DNA from: Halococcus hamelinensis 100A6
GTDB lineage: Archaea; Halobacteriota; Halobacteria; Halobacteriales; Halococcaceae
Reading direction: 5' to 3'
Assembly (NCBI RefSeq): GCF_000336675.1
Contig: NZ_AOMB01000010.1
Span: forward strand, 18,005 to 82,004
DNA: 64,000 nt
A program made the position numbers and the translations under genes. Under the pieces are notes generated by a model that worked only from the letters and a program-made list of their open reading frames with translations, was not told where the DNA came from and ran no database searches. Shown one piece after another: positions 24,864-33,052 of this stretch (its first letter is position 1; each line of letters begins with the position of its first letter).

Positions 24864-25469
24864 ATGACTTCCCTGCGACGTGACGCCACGAGCGGCCTGG
24901 TCGTGCTCGTCCCGATCATCGTCTCCCTCTACGTTCTCGCGTTCATCTACCGCACCATCGCGCAGCTCCCGCTGATCGAGACCATCGAACCCGCCGTGGT
25001 CCGGGTCCCCCTCACGCTCGTGGTGTTCGCGGCGCTCGTGCTCGCCATCGGCTATCTGATGCGCACCGCGAGCGGCCCCCTCGTCGAGGAGGCCATCGAC
25101 GGCGTGATAAACCGGGTGCCGGGCCTCCGGGTGGTCTACAACGCCTCGAAGATGGGGGTCGAAACCGCCGTCACCGGGACCGGCGACCTCCAAGCGCCGG
25201 TTAAACTCGAAACCTGGGAGGGCCTCCGGATGACGGCGTTCAAAACCGGCACCCGGACCGACGACGGTCGCGATATCCTCTTTTTACCCACCGCCCCCAA
25301 CATCACCACCGGTTTCGTCATCGAGGTCACCCCCGACCGGTACGAGGAGACCGACGAACGCGTCGAGGACGCCCTCACGCGCGTACTGAGCGCGGGATTC
25401 GGCGAGGCCGACGACGTCGGGGTGCCCACCGCCGGCCGCACGCCGTCGCCGAACGCCGACGACGACTAA
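24864..25469 (+). CDS. DUF502 membrane protein
   Basis: This 201-residue protein has two N-terminal membrane helices (about residues 9-30 and 46-66). A soluble domain with the DUF502 pattern follows: VPGLRVVYNASKMGVE, KTGTRTDDGRDILFLPTAPN and TTGFVIEVTP. The tail is acidic and variable. Function is unknown; plant and bacterial homologues are linked to membrane organisation. It starts 39 nt after proline dehydrogenase and may share its transcript. A repeat-rich region starts 3 nt after its stop. Confidence 0.85.
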   Translation: MTSLRRDATSGLVVLVPIIVSLYVLAFIYRTIAQLPLIETIEPAVVRVPLTLVVFAALVLAIGYLMRTASGPLVEEAIDGVINRVPGLRVVYNASKMGVETAVTGTGDLQAPVKLETWEGLRMTAFKTGTRTDDGRDILFLPTAPNITTGFVIEVTPDRYEETDERVEDALTRVLSAGFGEADDVGVPTAGRTPSPNADDD

Positions 25470-25472
25470 CAA

Positions 25473-25522
25473 CCACCTTTTGCTGCGCTCGCTCACTGCG
25501 TTCGCTCGCTGGCAAAATGTGG
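25473..25522. repeat. Intergenic repeat module A, second copy
   Basis: CCACCTTTTGC (25473-25483) pairs with GCAAAATGTGG (25512-25522), with one mismatch. The start of the module follows the DUF502 stop codon directly. It opens a 658-nt gene-free stretch (25470-26127). Besides this module that stretch holds module B (25612-25626), the hairpin cassette (25693-25862) and another strong hairpin (25887-25909). I find no gene there, only an open frame without coding features. Confidence 0.8.
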
Positions 25523-25692
25523 ATCAAAAGCGCTGCGCGCTCCCGCTGGTCGCGCTTGCGCCCGCTCACTCACCTCGTTCGTTCGCGGTGCAAACACTAC
25601 CAGTCCCGCAACCGCACAGCACCGCCTCCGCCGAAGCCCTCGGCCGCTCCGCTCACGGCTTCCTACGGTCGCCGGTCGCCTCGTGGTCGTTC

Positions 25693-25862
25693 GAGAGAGC
25701 AAAGCTCTCTCGTGATCGTCAAAAGAGTCTCCGACTCTTTTGGACCTCGCGGAGCTTCGCTCCGCTCAGTGACGAAAATCGGAGATTTTCGAACCACCTC
25801 CCGGTGGTCGGCCACGCCCCGTTCGCCGTTCGCATCGAGGCGCTCGCATTGCTCGCGCCTCG
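25693..25862. repeat. Hairpin cassette, copy 1 (six consecutive inverted repeats)
   Basis: Perfect stems in order: GAGAGAGC/GCTCTCTC (25693-25711), AAAAGAGT/ACTCTTTT (25721-25741), GCGGAGC/GCTCCGC (25749-25765), CGAAAATC/GATTTTCG (25773-25791), ACCACC/GGTGGT (25793-25808) and CGAGGCGC/GCGCCTCG (25836-25862). Positions 25696-25818 (123 nt) are identical to 37581-37703. It lies between DUF502 and the aldo/keto reductase gene. Confidence 0.93.
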
Positions 25863-25886
25863 CTCCGCGGCCTCGCCCTTCATCCA

Positions 25887-25909
25887 CCAGGAGCGCACAG
25901 CGCTCCTGG
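25887..25909. repeat. 10-bp perfect hairpin next to the cassette
   Basis: CCAGGAGCGC - ACA - GCGCTCCTGG. The left part includes the CTTCATCCACCAGGA string also found at 14587-14601 in the earlier repeat region. Confidence 0.8.
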
Positions 25910-26127
25910 GCCTCGACTCACATTCGTTCGCCGAGACGCCAGGTCAGCAACCGCGACCGCATCCGCACCGCAACCGCCCCCGCCCGCCGCCCCCGTCACC
26001 GTCCGCTCGTTCGTGGTGGCCCCTCGCCGCCCGAGATCGCTCGAGAGAGGGCATGACACGCACACGAACCAGTTCCATTCGCCGGTTTCACAACCGCTTT
26101 TCAACTGTCGCCCGTCGTCCTGCGTGT

Positions 26128-26958
26128 ATGTCTCAAGAGGAACTCACATCGGAGAGCGTCGAACGAGCCAACGGAATGCCGACCTTCGGCCTCGGTACCT
26201 GGGAGAACGAGGACCCCGAGGCGTGCGCCGAGAGCGTCCGGACCGCCCTCGACATGGGCTATCGCCACATCGACACCGCCCAGGCCTACGAGAACGAGGA
26301 CAGCGTCGGCGACGGCATCGCACAGGCCGAGATCGACCGCGAGGAGATGTTCCTCGCCACGAAGGTCTGGACGAAGAACCTCGCACACGACGACGTGATC
26401 GACTCGACCCACGAGAGCCTCGAAAAGCTCGGCGTCGACTCGGTCGACCTGCTCTACATCCACTGGCCGCAGAACACCTACGAGCCCGAGGAGACCCTCT
26501 CCGCCTTCGAGGAACTCGTCGACGAGGGCGCGATCGACCACATCGGCGTCTCGAACTTCGAACCCGAACACCTCGACGAGGCCCGCGAGGTCCTCGGTGA
26601 AGCGCCGTTCGCGAACCAGGTCGAGATGAGCCCCCTCCTCCCCCAGGAGGAACTCCGGGAGTACTGCGACGAGCACGGCATCGAACTCGTGGCCTACTCC
26701 CCGCTCGCCCGTGGGAAGGTCTTCGAGGTCGACGAACTCTCCGAGGTCGCCGAGAAGCACGACGCGAGCGAGGCCCAGGTCAGCCTCGCGTGGCTCCGCG
26801 AGAAGGGCGTCACCGTGATCCCGAAGGCTACGAGCGAAGAACACATCCGCGACAACTGGGAGTCGCTCACGCTCGACCTCGACGACGAGGACGTCGAGAC
26901 CATCGACGGCATCGACACCGTCGAGCGCCAGGTCGACCCCGACGACTCCCCCTGGTAG
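26128..26958 (+). CDS. Aldo/keto reductase
   Basis: This 276-residue TIM-barrel NAD(P)H oxidoreductase has a complete catalytic tetrad: Asp in HIDTAQAYENE with the following Tyr, Lys in LATKVW, and His in LYIHWP. The cofactor-binding end has VIPKATSEEHIRDN. It reduces carbonyls; the physiological substrate is unknown. The ATG at 26128 (MSQEELTSESV) follows the usual form; the frame stays open 648 nt upstream across the repeat region, but that part is not protein-like. Confidence 0.91.
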   Translation: MSQEELTSESVERANGMPTFGLGTWENEDPEACAESVRTALDMGYRHIDTAQAYENEDSVGDGIAQAEIDREEMFLATKVWTKNLAHDDVIDSTHESLEKLGVDSVDLLYIHWPQNTYEPEETLSAFEELVDEGAIDHIGVSNFEPEHLDEAREVLGEAPFANQVEMSPLLPQEELREYCDEHGIELVAYSPLARGKVFEVDELSEVAEKHDASEAQVSLAWLREKGVTVIPKATSEEHIRDNWESLTLDLDDEDVETIDGIDTVERQVDPDDSPW

Positions 26959-27015
26959 GGCTCCACCGGTTGCCGAGTAACGAAAACGTATTCTCGCTGG
27001 GCCCGTAGACCCGAC

Positions 27016-27204
27016 ATGGAGTTCGACCTCCCGAAGACGGCCGGGATATTCGTGGTGTTGTTCGCGATCATCGCCATCGGCACGTTCATGAGCCCGATGG
27101 CGGCCTCGACGGTCGGAATGGTGCTCGGCGGCCTGCTGGTCTTCGGTATCGTCACCCTGTTCGTCGGCGTCCAGCACGGCGAGTACCGCGCCACACGGCG
27201 CTGA
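27016..27204 (+). CDS. Two-helix small membrane protein (DUF7333-like)
   Basis: This 62-residue protein has two hydrophobic helices (about residues 8-26 and 30-50) and a short basic end HGEYRATRR. I recall haloarchaeal proteins with the same MEFDLPKTAG start and a GEYRA end (DUF7333, from memory). No function is known. It lies 57 nt after the aldo/keto reductase stop, with good codon bias. Confidence 0.7.
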   Translation: MEFDLPKTAGIFVVLFAIIAIGTFMSPMAASTVGMVLGGLLVFGIVTLFVGVQHGEYRATRR

Positions 27205-27249
27205 GAGGCCAACTCGGCGACCGAACGGCCGAGTGCGGGCGACGTGCCG

Positions 27250-27516
27250 TCACGTACACACGTTCCTCACACAGTTACGACAGTACGTGAAGACGGAGTC
27301 GTTCTCGACACCACAGTGCGGACACGCACTGCGGTCGGAGCCACGGCTCTCCCCGGATGGGGTTGATTCACGCGTCGTCCCGGTCGGCGGAACGCCCCGT
27401 CCACCCGGCAGCAGGTGTGGATAGCGGTAGGAGACGTACACGACGATGCACAGCAGGACGAACAGGCTCATCGATTCCGGTTCGGACAGCCCCAGTGTGG
27501 TCACGGACGCAGTCAT
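27250..27516 (-). CDS. Small membrane protein with C-terminal zinc ribbon
   Basis: This is an 88-residue protein. An N-terminal membrane helix (about residues 17-32, SLFVLLCIVVYVSYRY) is followed by a Gly/Pro/Ser linker and a zinc ribbon CPHC...CRNC. The ATG at 27516 is chosen because the frame upstream lacks protein character. The helix-plus-ribbon layout is common among haloarchaeal DUF7577-like proteins (from memory). Role unknown; perhaps a membrane-tethered adaptor. Confidence 0.72.
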   Translation of the reverse strand: MTASVTTLGLSEPESMSLFVLLCIVVYVSYRYPHLLPGGRGVPPTGTTRESTPSGESRGSDRSACPHCGVENDSVFTYCRNCVRNVCT

Positions 27517-27665
27517 TCCTCGGGGCCACCCACCTCTGAGCTCGGTCGCAGTACCATAGGAGAACACGGGGGAGCGGCATCGATAGCATCGAGTTCGTAT
27601 TATTGCCAACTCCGGCGACCGTGAGGGGGCTCCGAAGCGAAAGCGAGGGTCGAAATCGAACCGGC

Positions 27666-28463
27666 CTATCGGTCGTCGTCCACGGTCGAAACGGGTTCCG
27701 AAACCATCCCGCTCCGTTCGGGCGTGTCGGGCTCGCTGGTCGGTACCGTTCCGAGAGCGGTCGCGGTCGCCCACGCCTCGGCACGGCGCAGGCGATAGCG
27801 AAGCGTCGTCAGCGGGAGGTCGAGTTCGGCAGCGATATCCTCCATGGTCGCCACGCGTGGATGGTCGTAGTACCCCAGTTGCCGCGCCGTTTCGAGCGCT
27901 TCGCGTTGTGCGAAGGAGAGGTCGGTCCCGGGCGGTGAGCGCTCCGCGTGGGGCCAGCGTTCGGGCGTCCCGATCCGCTGGACGGCGAGCGAGACACCCG
28001 CCGGAAGGTCCTCACGAAGCGCCCGATGGAACCCGTCGACGGTTCGCTCCGCGGGGACGAGCACGCGCCATTCGTAGGACGACCCGCGCTGGGTTGCGTC
28101 GAAGACGAGTCCATTGCCGAGGGTTTCGAGCGCGAGATAGCCGAGCGAACTACAGTAGCTCATGTCGGTTACGTGCCGATACACCGTTCGTGCCGTCGGC
28201 TCCCGTTCGATGACCTGATAGTCGAGTTCGGTGTCGCACGCCGACGTGGGGTACGTACAGTCGTTGCAGTGCTCGTCGACGTAGACGGTCTCGACGGCGT
28301 CGAGTGCGTCCTCGGGTCCGGTGAGGCGCTCGACTCGCCACCCGCTTTCGAGCGTGATCGAGACGTCGAGCGCCGTCGCCACCACCGCCGGATGATCGAT
28401 GAACACGTCCCGAACCGGGTGGACGCCGTGATCGTATTCGAGGTCGAAGACGTACTCGCGCAT
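27666..28463 (-). CDS. Bat-like HTH-10 transcriptional regulator
   Basis: This 265-residue protein has an N-terminal sensor-like region (about 1-190) with a cysteine/His group (DEHCNDCTYPTSACD and CSSLGY). The C-terminal HTH_10 domain (LSFAQREALETARQLGYYD, then MEDIAAELDLPLTTLRYRLRRAEA) is the bacterio-opsin-activator type found in haloarchaea. The Cys group could sense redox or metal. It stands alone, divergent from the first CysD-like gene, and could control it. Confidence 0.85.
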   Translation of the reverse strand: MREYVFDLEYDHGVHPVRDVFIDHPAVVATALDVSITLESGWRVERLTGPEDALDAVETVYVDEHCNDCTYPTSACDTELDYQVIEREPTARTVYRHVTDMSYCSSLGYLALETLGNGLVFDATQRGSSYEWRVLVPAERTVDGFHRALREDLPAGVSLAVQRIGTPERWPHAERSPPGTDLSFAQREALETARQLGYYDHPRVATMEDIAAELDLPLTTLRYRLRRAEAWATATALGTVPTSEPDTPERSGMVSEPVSTVDDDR

Positions 28464-28625
28464 ACCGTCCTTCGGACGCAACCGCTCTTAACGGTTGAGT
28501 ACCACCCGAAAACAGCGTCGACCCGGTCGCGATCGCCCGCGAGGGGCTATCGTGTACGGTATCACGCCACACTCGGAAGCGAAGCCGCAACGCCTTTCAT
28601 GGCCGTAATTATATCTCATTACGCT

Positions 28626-29597
28626 ATGGCAACCGAGTTCCCCGACTACCTCGACGTGGACTACACCGACGGTGAAGGTGAAGACCCCGAGGACTACCCG
28701 ACGATAGAGGACAAGCTCGAGAAGGCGATCGAGGTCACCCGGCGCGGCCTCGAACAGTACGAGAACCCCTCCGTGATGTGGACCGGCGGGAAGGACTCGA
28801 CGCTCACCCTCTACTTCGTGAAGGAGGTCGCCGACCGGTTCGACCTCGAAGTCCCCCCCGTGATCTTCATCGACCACTACCAGCACTTCGACGAGCTGTT
28901 CGACTTCGTCGAGCACTGGGCCGACGAGTGGGACCTCGAAGTCGTCTACGCCCGCAACGACGACGCGGGTCGCTACGTCGAGGAGAACGACCTCGAACCC
29001 GGTGACGACATCCCGGTCTCGGAGCTCTCCGAGCACAACCAGCACCACATCCGGGACATCCTCGAATACGAGGAGGACACCTTCCCGTTCCTGCTCGACA
29101 CCTACGTGGGCAACCACCTCCTCAAGACCGTGGCGCTCAACGACGCTCTGGAGGAGTACGACATCGACGGGATCCTCTCGGGCATCCGCTGGGACGAACA
29201 GGAGGCCCGCGCGGACGAGACCTTCTTCAGCCCGCGTCACGACCCCGAGATCTACCCGCCCCACGACCGCGTCCAGCCGATCCTCCAGTTCGACGAGGCC
29301 GACGTCTGGGAGACCTTCTGGCACTTCGTCGTGCCCGAGACCGTCGAGGAGTACCCCGACGAGGGCTACGTCCCCCAGGACTACGACGACCTGCCGAACG
29401 GCCTGACCCACGAGGACATCCCTGTGAGTCCGAAGTACTTCGAGGGCTTTCGCTCGCTCGGCAGCGAGGTCTCGACCGACAAGACCGAGTCCACGCCCGC
29501 GTGGCTCCAGGACCTCGACAACACCACCGAACGCGCCGGCCGCGCCCAGGACAAGGAGGACCTGATGGAGCGCCTGCGCGACCTCGGTTACATGTGA
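28626..29597 (+). CDS. CysD-like PP-loop ATP pyrophosphatase-family protein, copy 1
   Basis: This 323-residue protein has the PAPS-reductase/ATP-PPase fold. The PP-loop WTGGKDSTL is at about residue 51. A second substrate region is GIRWDEQEARADETFFSPRHD. The ending is GRAQDKEDLMERLRDLGYM, similar to the end of sulfate adenylyltransferase subunit CysD. No CysN GTPase subunit, APS kinase or sulfite reductase lies nearby. The role in sulfur activation is therefore uncertain. A second copy lies 433 nt downstream (30031). Confidence 0.85.
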   Translation: MATEFPDYLDVDYTDGEGEDPEDYPTIEDKLEKAIEVTRRGLEQYENPSVMWTGGKDSTLTLYFVKEVADRFDLEVPPVIFIDHYQHFDELFDFVEHWADEWDLEVVYARNDDAGRYVEENDLEPGDDIPVSELSEHNQHHIRDILEYEEDTFPFLLDTYVGNHLLKTVALNDALEEYDIDGILSGIRWDEQEARADETFFSPRHDPEIYPPHDRVQPILQFDEADVWETFWHFVVPETVEEYPDEGYVPQDYDDLPNGLTHEDIPVSPKYFEGFRSLGSEVSTDKTESTPAWLQDLDNTTERAGRAQDKEDLMERLRDLGYM

Positions 29598-29673
29598 AGT
29601 CCGGGAACTGTCCCGCTTCGCTCGCGCCGAATCGCTGAGGGACGGAGTCGAACCGGGAAACGACGGCCGTCGT

Positions 29674-29886
29674 TCAGTGTGACCGTCGCAGGAACAGTTC
29701 GGCACCGCCCCACCAGTTGACGACGGCCTCGTCGAGTTCCCACCCGTCCGCCGCGAGGTCGTTCAACAGCCGTTCGGTCTCGTCGCGCTTGATGCGGAAC
29801 CACCAGAAACTGGTCGGCGCTTTGACGACTTTGTACTCGTAGCCCGCTTCGCCGCTCACACGCCGTCCGCCTGTCGTGGTACTCAC
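29674..29886 (-). CDS. DUF4177-type small protein
   Basis: This 70-residue protein starts at a GTG (29886). The core has YEYKVVKAPTSFWWFR, then RLLNDLAADGWEL, a pattern like DUF4177 (a small beta-alpha protein), ending in ELFLRRSH. It is on the opposite strand between the two CysD-like genes. The start is uncertain because a longer frame continues upstream, but only this part looks like protein. Function unknown. Confidence 0.65.
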   Translation of the reverse strand: MSTTTGGRRVSGEAGYEYKVVKAPTSFWWFRIKRDETERLLNDLAADGWELDEAVVNWWGGAELFLRRSH

Positions 29887-30030
29887 GATGCACCCGAGAG
29901 GGCACCTGCCGAAAAAGCTGTTCCGCTCGCCCGAAGACCGTAATCTCGGTTTCCCCGTCGATCCAGCCCACACCCATCGGCCACACGTCGGCGAAAACCT
30001 ACATTACCCCGGTGCCCGTTTGAGCCCTCG

Positions 30031-30984
30031 ATGACCGACCAGTTCCCCGAGTACCTCGACGTGGACTACACCGACGGCGACGACCACGACGCGGGCGCGT
30101 ACCCGACCCTCTCGGACAAACTCGAAAAGGCAGCGACGGTGACCGCGACCGCGCTCGAACAGTACGAGAACCCCGCGGTGATGTGGACCGGCGGGAAGGA
30201 CTCGACGCTCGTGCTCTACGTGGTCCGGGAGGTCGCCCGCGAGCGCGGGATCGACGTCCCGCCGGTCGTCTTCATCGACCACTTCGAGCACTTCCCCGAG
30301 GTGATGGCGTTCGCCGAGCGCTGGGCCGAGCAGTGGGACCTCGACCTCCGATTCGCGCGCAACGAGGCCATCGCCGGGCTCGGTGCCGAGCCGGGCGACG
30401 AGATCCCCCTCTCGGACCTCGGCGAGACGAACCGACGCGAACTCGACCGCATCGACTACGAGGGCGATAGCCTCACCTTGGACGCGGATTCGTTCGAGGG
30501 CAACCACCTCCTCAAGACCGTGGCGCTGAACGAGGTCCTCGAAACGACCGGCTTCGACGGGATCTTCTCGGGCGTCCGCTGGGACGAACAGGAGGCCCGC
30601 GCCGGCGAGACGTTCTTCAGCCCGCGCCACGAGTCGGCGAAGTACCCGCCCCACGACCGCGTCCACCCGATCCTCCAGTTCGAGGAGGTGGACGTCTGGG
30701 ACGCCTTCTGGAACGCCGTCGTCCCGGACACCGTCGAGGGCTACCCGGCGGGACACGTTCCCGAGAGCACCGACGACCTCCCCGACGGCCTCACCGCCGA
30801 GGACATCCCTGTCAGCCCGAAGTACTTCGAGGGCTTTCGCTCGCTCGGGACCGAATCCGGGTCGGGGAGGTCCAGTGAACGCCCCGCGTGGCTCCAGGAC
30901 CTGGAGGGCTCCACCGAGCGCGAGGGCCGCGCCCAGGACAAGGAGGGGTTGATGGAGCGCCTGCGCGACCTCGGCTACATGTAG
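30031..30984 (+). CDS. CysD-like PP-loop protein, copy 2
   Basis: This 317-residue protein closely parallels copy 1 along the whole length. Shared features are EYLDVDYTDGD at the start, WTGGKDSTLVLYVV (PP-loop), EGNHLLKTVALNE, GVRWDEQEARAGETFFSPRHE, and the end EGLMERLRDLGYM. The copies differ most between about residues 105 and 150, suggesting different substrates or partners. This is a tandem duplication with the DUF4177-like gene between. It is likely cytoplasmic and ATP-dependent. Confidence 0.86.
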   Translation: MTDQFPEYLDVDYTDGDDHDAGAYPTLSDKLEKAATVTATALEQYENPAVMWTGGKDSTLVLYVVREVARERGIDVPPVVFIDHFEHFPEVMAFAERWAEQWDLDLRFARNEAIAGLGAEPGDEIPLSDLGETNRRELDRIDYEGDSLTLDADSFEGNHLLKTVALNEVLETTGFDGIFSGVRWDEQEARAGETFFSPRHESAKYPPHDRVHPILQFEEVDVWDAFWNAVVPDTVEGYPAGHVPESTDDLPDGLTAEDIPVSPKYFEGFRSLGTESGSGRSSERPAWLQDLEGSTEREGRAQDKEGLMERLRDLGYM

Positions 30985-31015
30985 TCCCGCCGAGGGCGGA
31001 GGCGAACACGAACGG

Positions 31016-32893
31016 TCAGTCGGCGGGGTGGAACCGCGAGAGCGCGTCCTTGACGGCTTGGTTCTGGCCGACGAGCGTGATGCGATCGCCGTGTTGGAGC
31101 TCGAAGTCGCCGTCGGGGACCTTGTTCTCGCCGTCCCGACCGACGAGGGCGATCAGACAGCCGTCGGGGATGGCCGAGCCGAGTTCGGAGATGGTCTTGC
31201 CCGCGACGTCCTCGGCGGTGACCTCGAACTCCTGGACGTCGCCCGACCGGCCAAGCTCGGTCATCCAGTTCCAGAGCGCGGGGCGTTCGATCCGGTTGTC
31301 GATCGCCCACGAGGTGGCGTTGGTCGAGGAGATGGTCTCGACGTCGAGCTCCGCGAACGCGTCCTCGTTCCCGGGCTGGTTCACCCGCGATATCACCTGT
31401 TCGGTGTCGAACGTGGTGGCGGCGAGCTGGGCCACGAGGAGGTTGACGTCGTCGTCGCCGGTGGTGGCGACCACCGTCGAGGCGTTCTCGGCCCCGGCGG
31501 TCCGGAGCACGTCGCTGTCGGTGGCGTCGCCGATCCGGACGGCGTAGCCGTCGTTGCGGGCGGTCTCGGCGATCGACTCGTCGCTTTCGATGATCACGAC
31601 GTTCTCGCCGCGGGCTTCGAGGCGTGCCGCGAGGTCGCGACCGACCTTGCCGCTGCCGACGATGAGTGCGCGCATGGGGATCACGTCGAGATACTCCGCG
31701 AAGTATCTGGCTAACCCGCCCTCGATCACGACGGTGGCGAAGATCACGAGGAAGACGGTGCCGACGAGGGTCTGGGCCGCCGCGTCGAGCCCCATCGACT
31801 GGAGTTCGACCGCGAACAGCGTCGCGACCGAGGCCGGGATGATCCCCCGCGGCCCGACCGCGCTCATGAACACCTTCTCCTCGCGGGTGAATCGACCCCC
31901 GACCGCGGAGAGGAAGACGAGCAGCGGGCGGAGCACGACTATCACGACGAGCACCACCGCGAGGCCGCCGAGGCCGAGCGGGAGCGCCTCGAAGTCGAGG
32001 AGCGCGGCGAGCGCGATGAACACGAACGAAAGCACGATCAGCGTGATGTCGCCCTTGAAGTCGGTGATCTCGGATTCGTAGGGGATATCGAGGTTGCCGA
32101 CGATGATCCCGGCGGCTGCGGCGGCAGCGATCCCGGCCTCCGAGGTCACGACGTTCGCCACGCCGTAGGCCACGAGCGCACCGGCGAGCACGAGCAGACG
32201 GGCGTTCCGAGGGGCGTTGCCCGGCGTGAGGTGGACGTAGCGGAGGAACGCCCACAGCAGCCCGGCGACGACGGCCCCGACGAGGAGTCCGACGCCGAGT
32301 TTGAGCGCGAAGACGACGAGGATCGCGCCGACGCCCTCCGAAGCTTGGAAGACCACCTCGAACACCACCACCGCGAGGATCGCGGCGGTGACGTCGTTGA
32401 CGATACCCTCGGTTTCGAGCGTGGTCGCGACGCTGTCGCGAACCGGCACCACGTCGAGGATCGGCGAGATAACGGTGGGGCCGGTCGCCACGAGGAGCGC
32501 GCCGATGAGGAAGGAGACGTCCCACGGCGCGGGGATCGCGTAGTGGACGACGACCGCCGTCCCGACCAGCGATATCACCGCGCCGAGCGTGGTAAGCCGC
32601 ACCATCGTTGTCGAGGTCCGTCTGAGGTCCTCGACCCGGAGGTGGAAGGCCCCCTCGAAGACGATGATCGCCACCGCGAGCCCCACGATGATCGGGAGCG
32701 CACCGCCGAAGGTGCTCGCGGTGATGATGCGATGTGAGAGCACGAGCCCCGACAACGGCCCGAGGACCAGGCCCACGCTCAACAGGAAAATGATACTCGG
32801 GAGCTGAAATCGGTCGCCGAGGACCTGGGAGATGACCCCCAGTGCGATGATCCCCGCGATGAGTGCGATCAGCCCTGCGCTGCCAGTAGCCAC
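31016..32893 (-). CDS. CPA-type cation:proton antiporter with TrkA domains
   Basis: This 625-residue protein has about 12-13 membrane helices in the first ~390 residues, with an antiporter core including GPTVISPILDVVPVRDSV. A TrkA-N Rossmann domain (ALIVGSGKVGRDLAARLEARG, about 400-515) and a TrkA-C domain (about 545-620) follow. It exchanges Na+ or K+ for protons, and the TrkA part probably senses NAD(H) or another nucleotide. The start is GTG at 32893. Length and order match KefB/NhaP-type haloarchaeal proteins. Confidence 0.9.
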   Translation of the reverse strand: MATGSAGLIALIAGIIALGVISQVLGDRFQLPSIIFLLSVGLVLGPLSGLVLSHRIITASTFGGALPIIVGLAVAIIVFEGAFHLRVEDLRRTSTTMVRLTTLGAVISLVGTAVVVHYAIPAPWDVSFLIGALLVATGPTVISPILDVVPVRDSVATTLETEGIVNDVTAAILAVVVFEVVFQASEGVGAILVVFALKLGVGLLVGAVVAGLLWAFLRYVHLTPGNAPRNARLLVLAGALVAYGVANVVTSEAGIAAAAAAGIIVGNLDIPYESEITDFKGDITLIVLSFVFIALAALLDFEALPLGLGGLAVVLVVIVVLRPLLVFLSAVGGRFTREEKVFMSAVGPRGIIPASVATLFAVELQSMGLDAAAQTLVGTVFLVIFATVVIEGGLARYFAEYLDVIPMRALIVGSGKVGRDLAARLEARGENVVIIESDESIAETARNDGYAVRIGDATDSDVLRTAGAENASTVVATTGDDDVNLLVAQLAATTFDTEQVISRVNQPGNEDAFAELDVETISSTNATSWAIDNRIERPALWNWMTELGRSGDVQEFEVTAEDVAGKTISELGSAIPDGCLIALVGRDGENKVPDGDFELQHGDRITLVGQNQAVKDALSRFHPAD

Positions 32894-33052
32894 TCACGAA
32901 CCTCCATTGGTCATCCGTAAACCATCACAGTATATAAGACCTTCATCGGCAACCCGCAACTGCTCCCCCTACTTTTCACCGCGACCGTGATAAGCGCTCG
33001 CCGTCGCCGACCGGCGGGACTGCCCTGCGGGCCCGACGCACGACCACCCTGA

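Noticed and set aside
25693..25862. Insertion sequence or MITE with a transposase
   Set aside because: No transposase gene is in the window, and I see no target-site duplication at the ends of the identical block.
25480..26127. Open frame leading into the aldo/keto reductase
   Set aside because: It translates the repeat modules; the peptide is low in protein character and the same words appear in the frame at 37522-37827. The AKR family start is at 26128.
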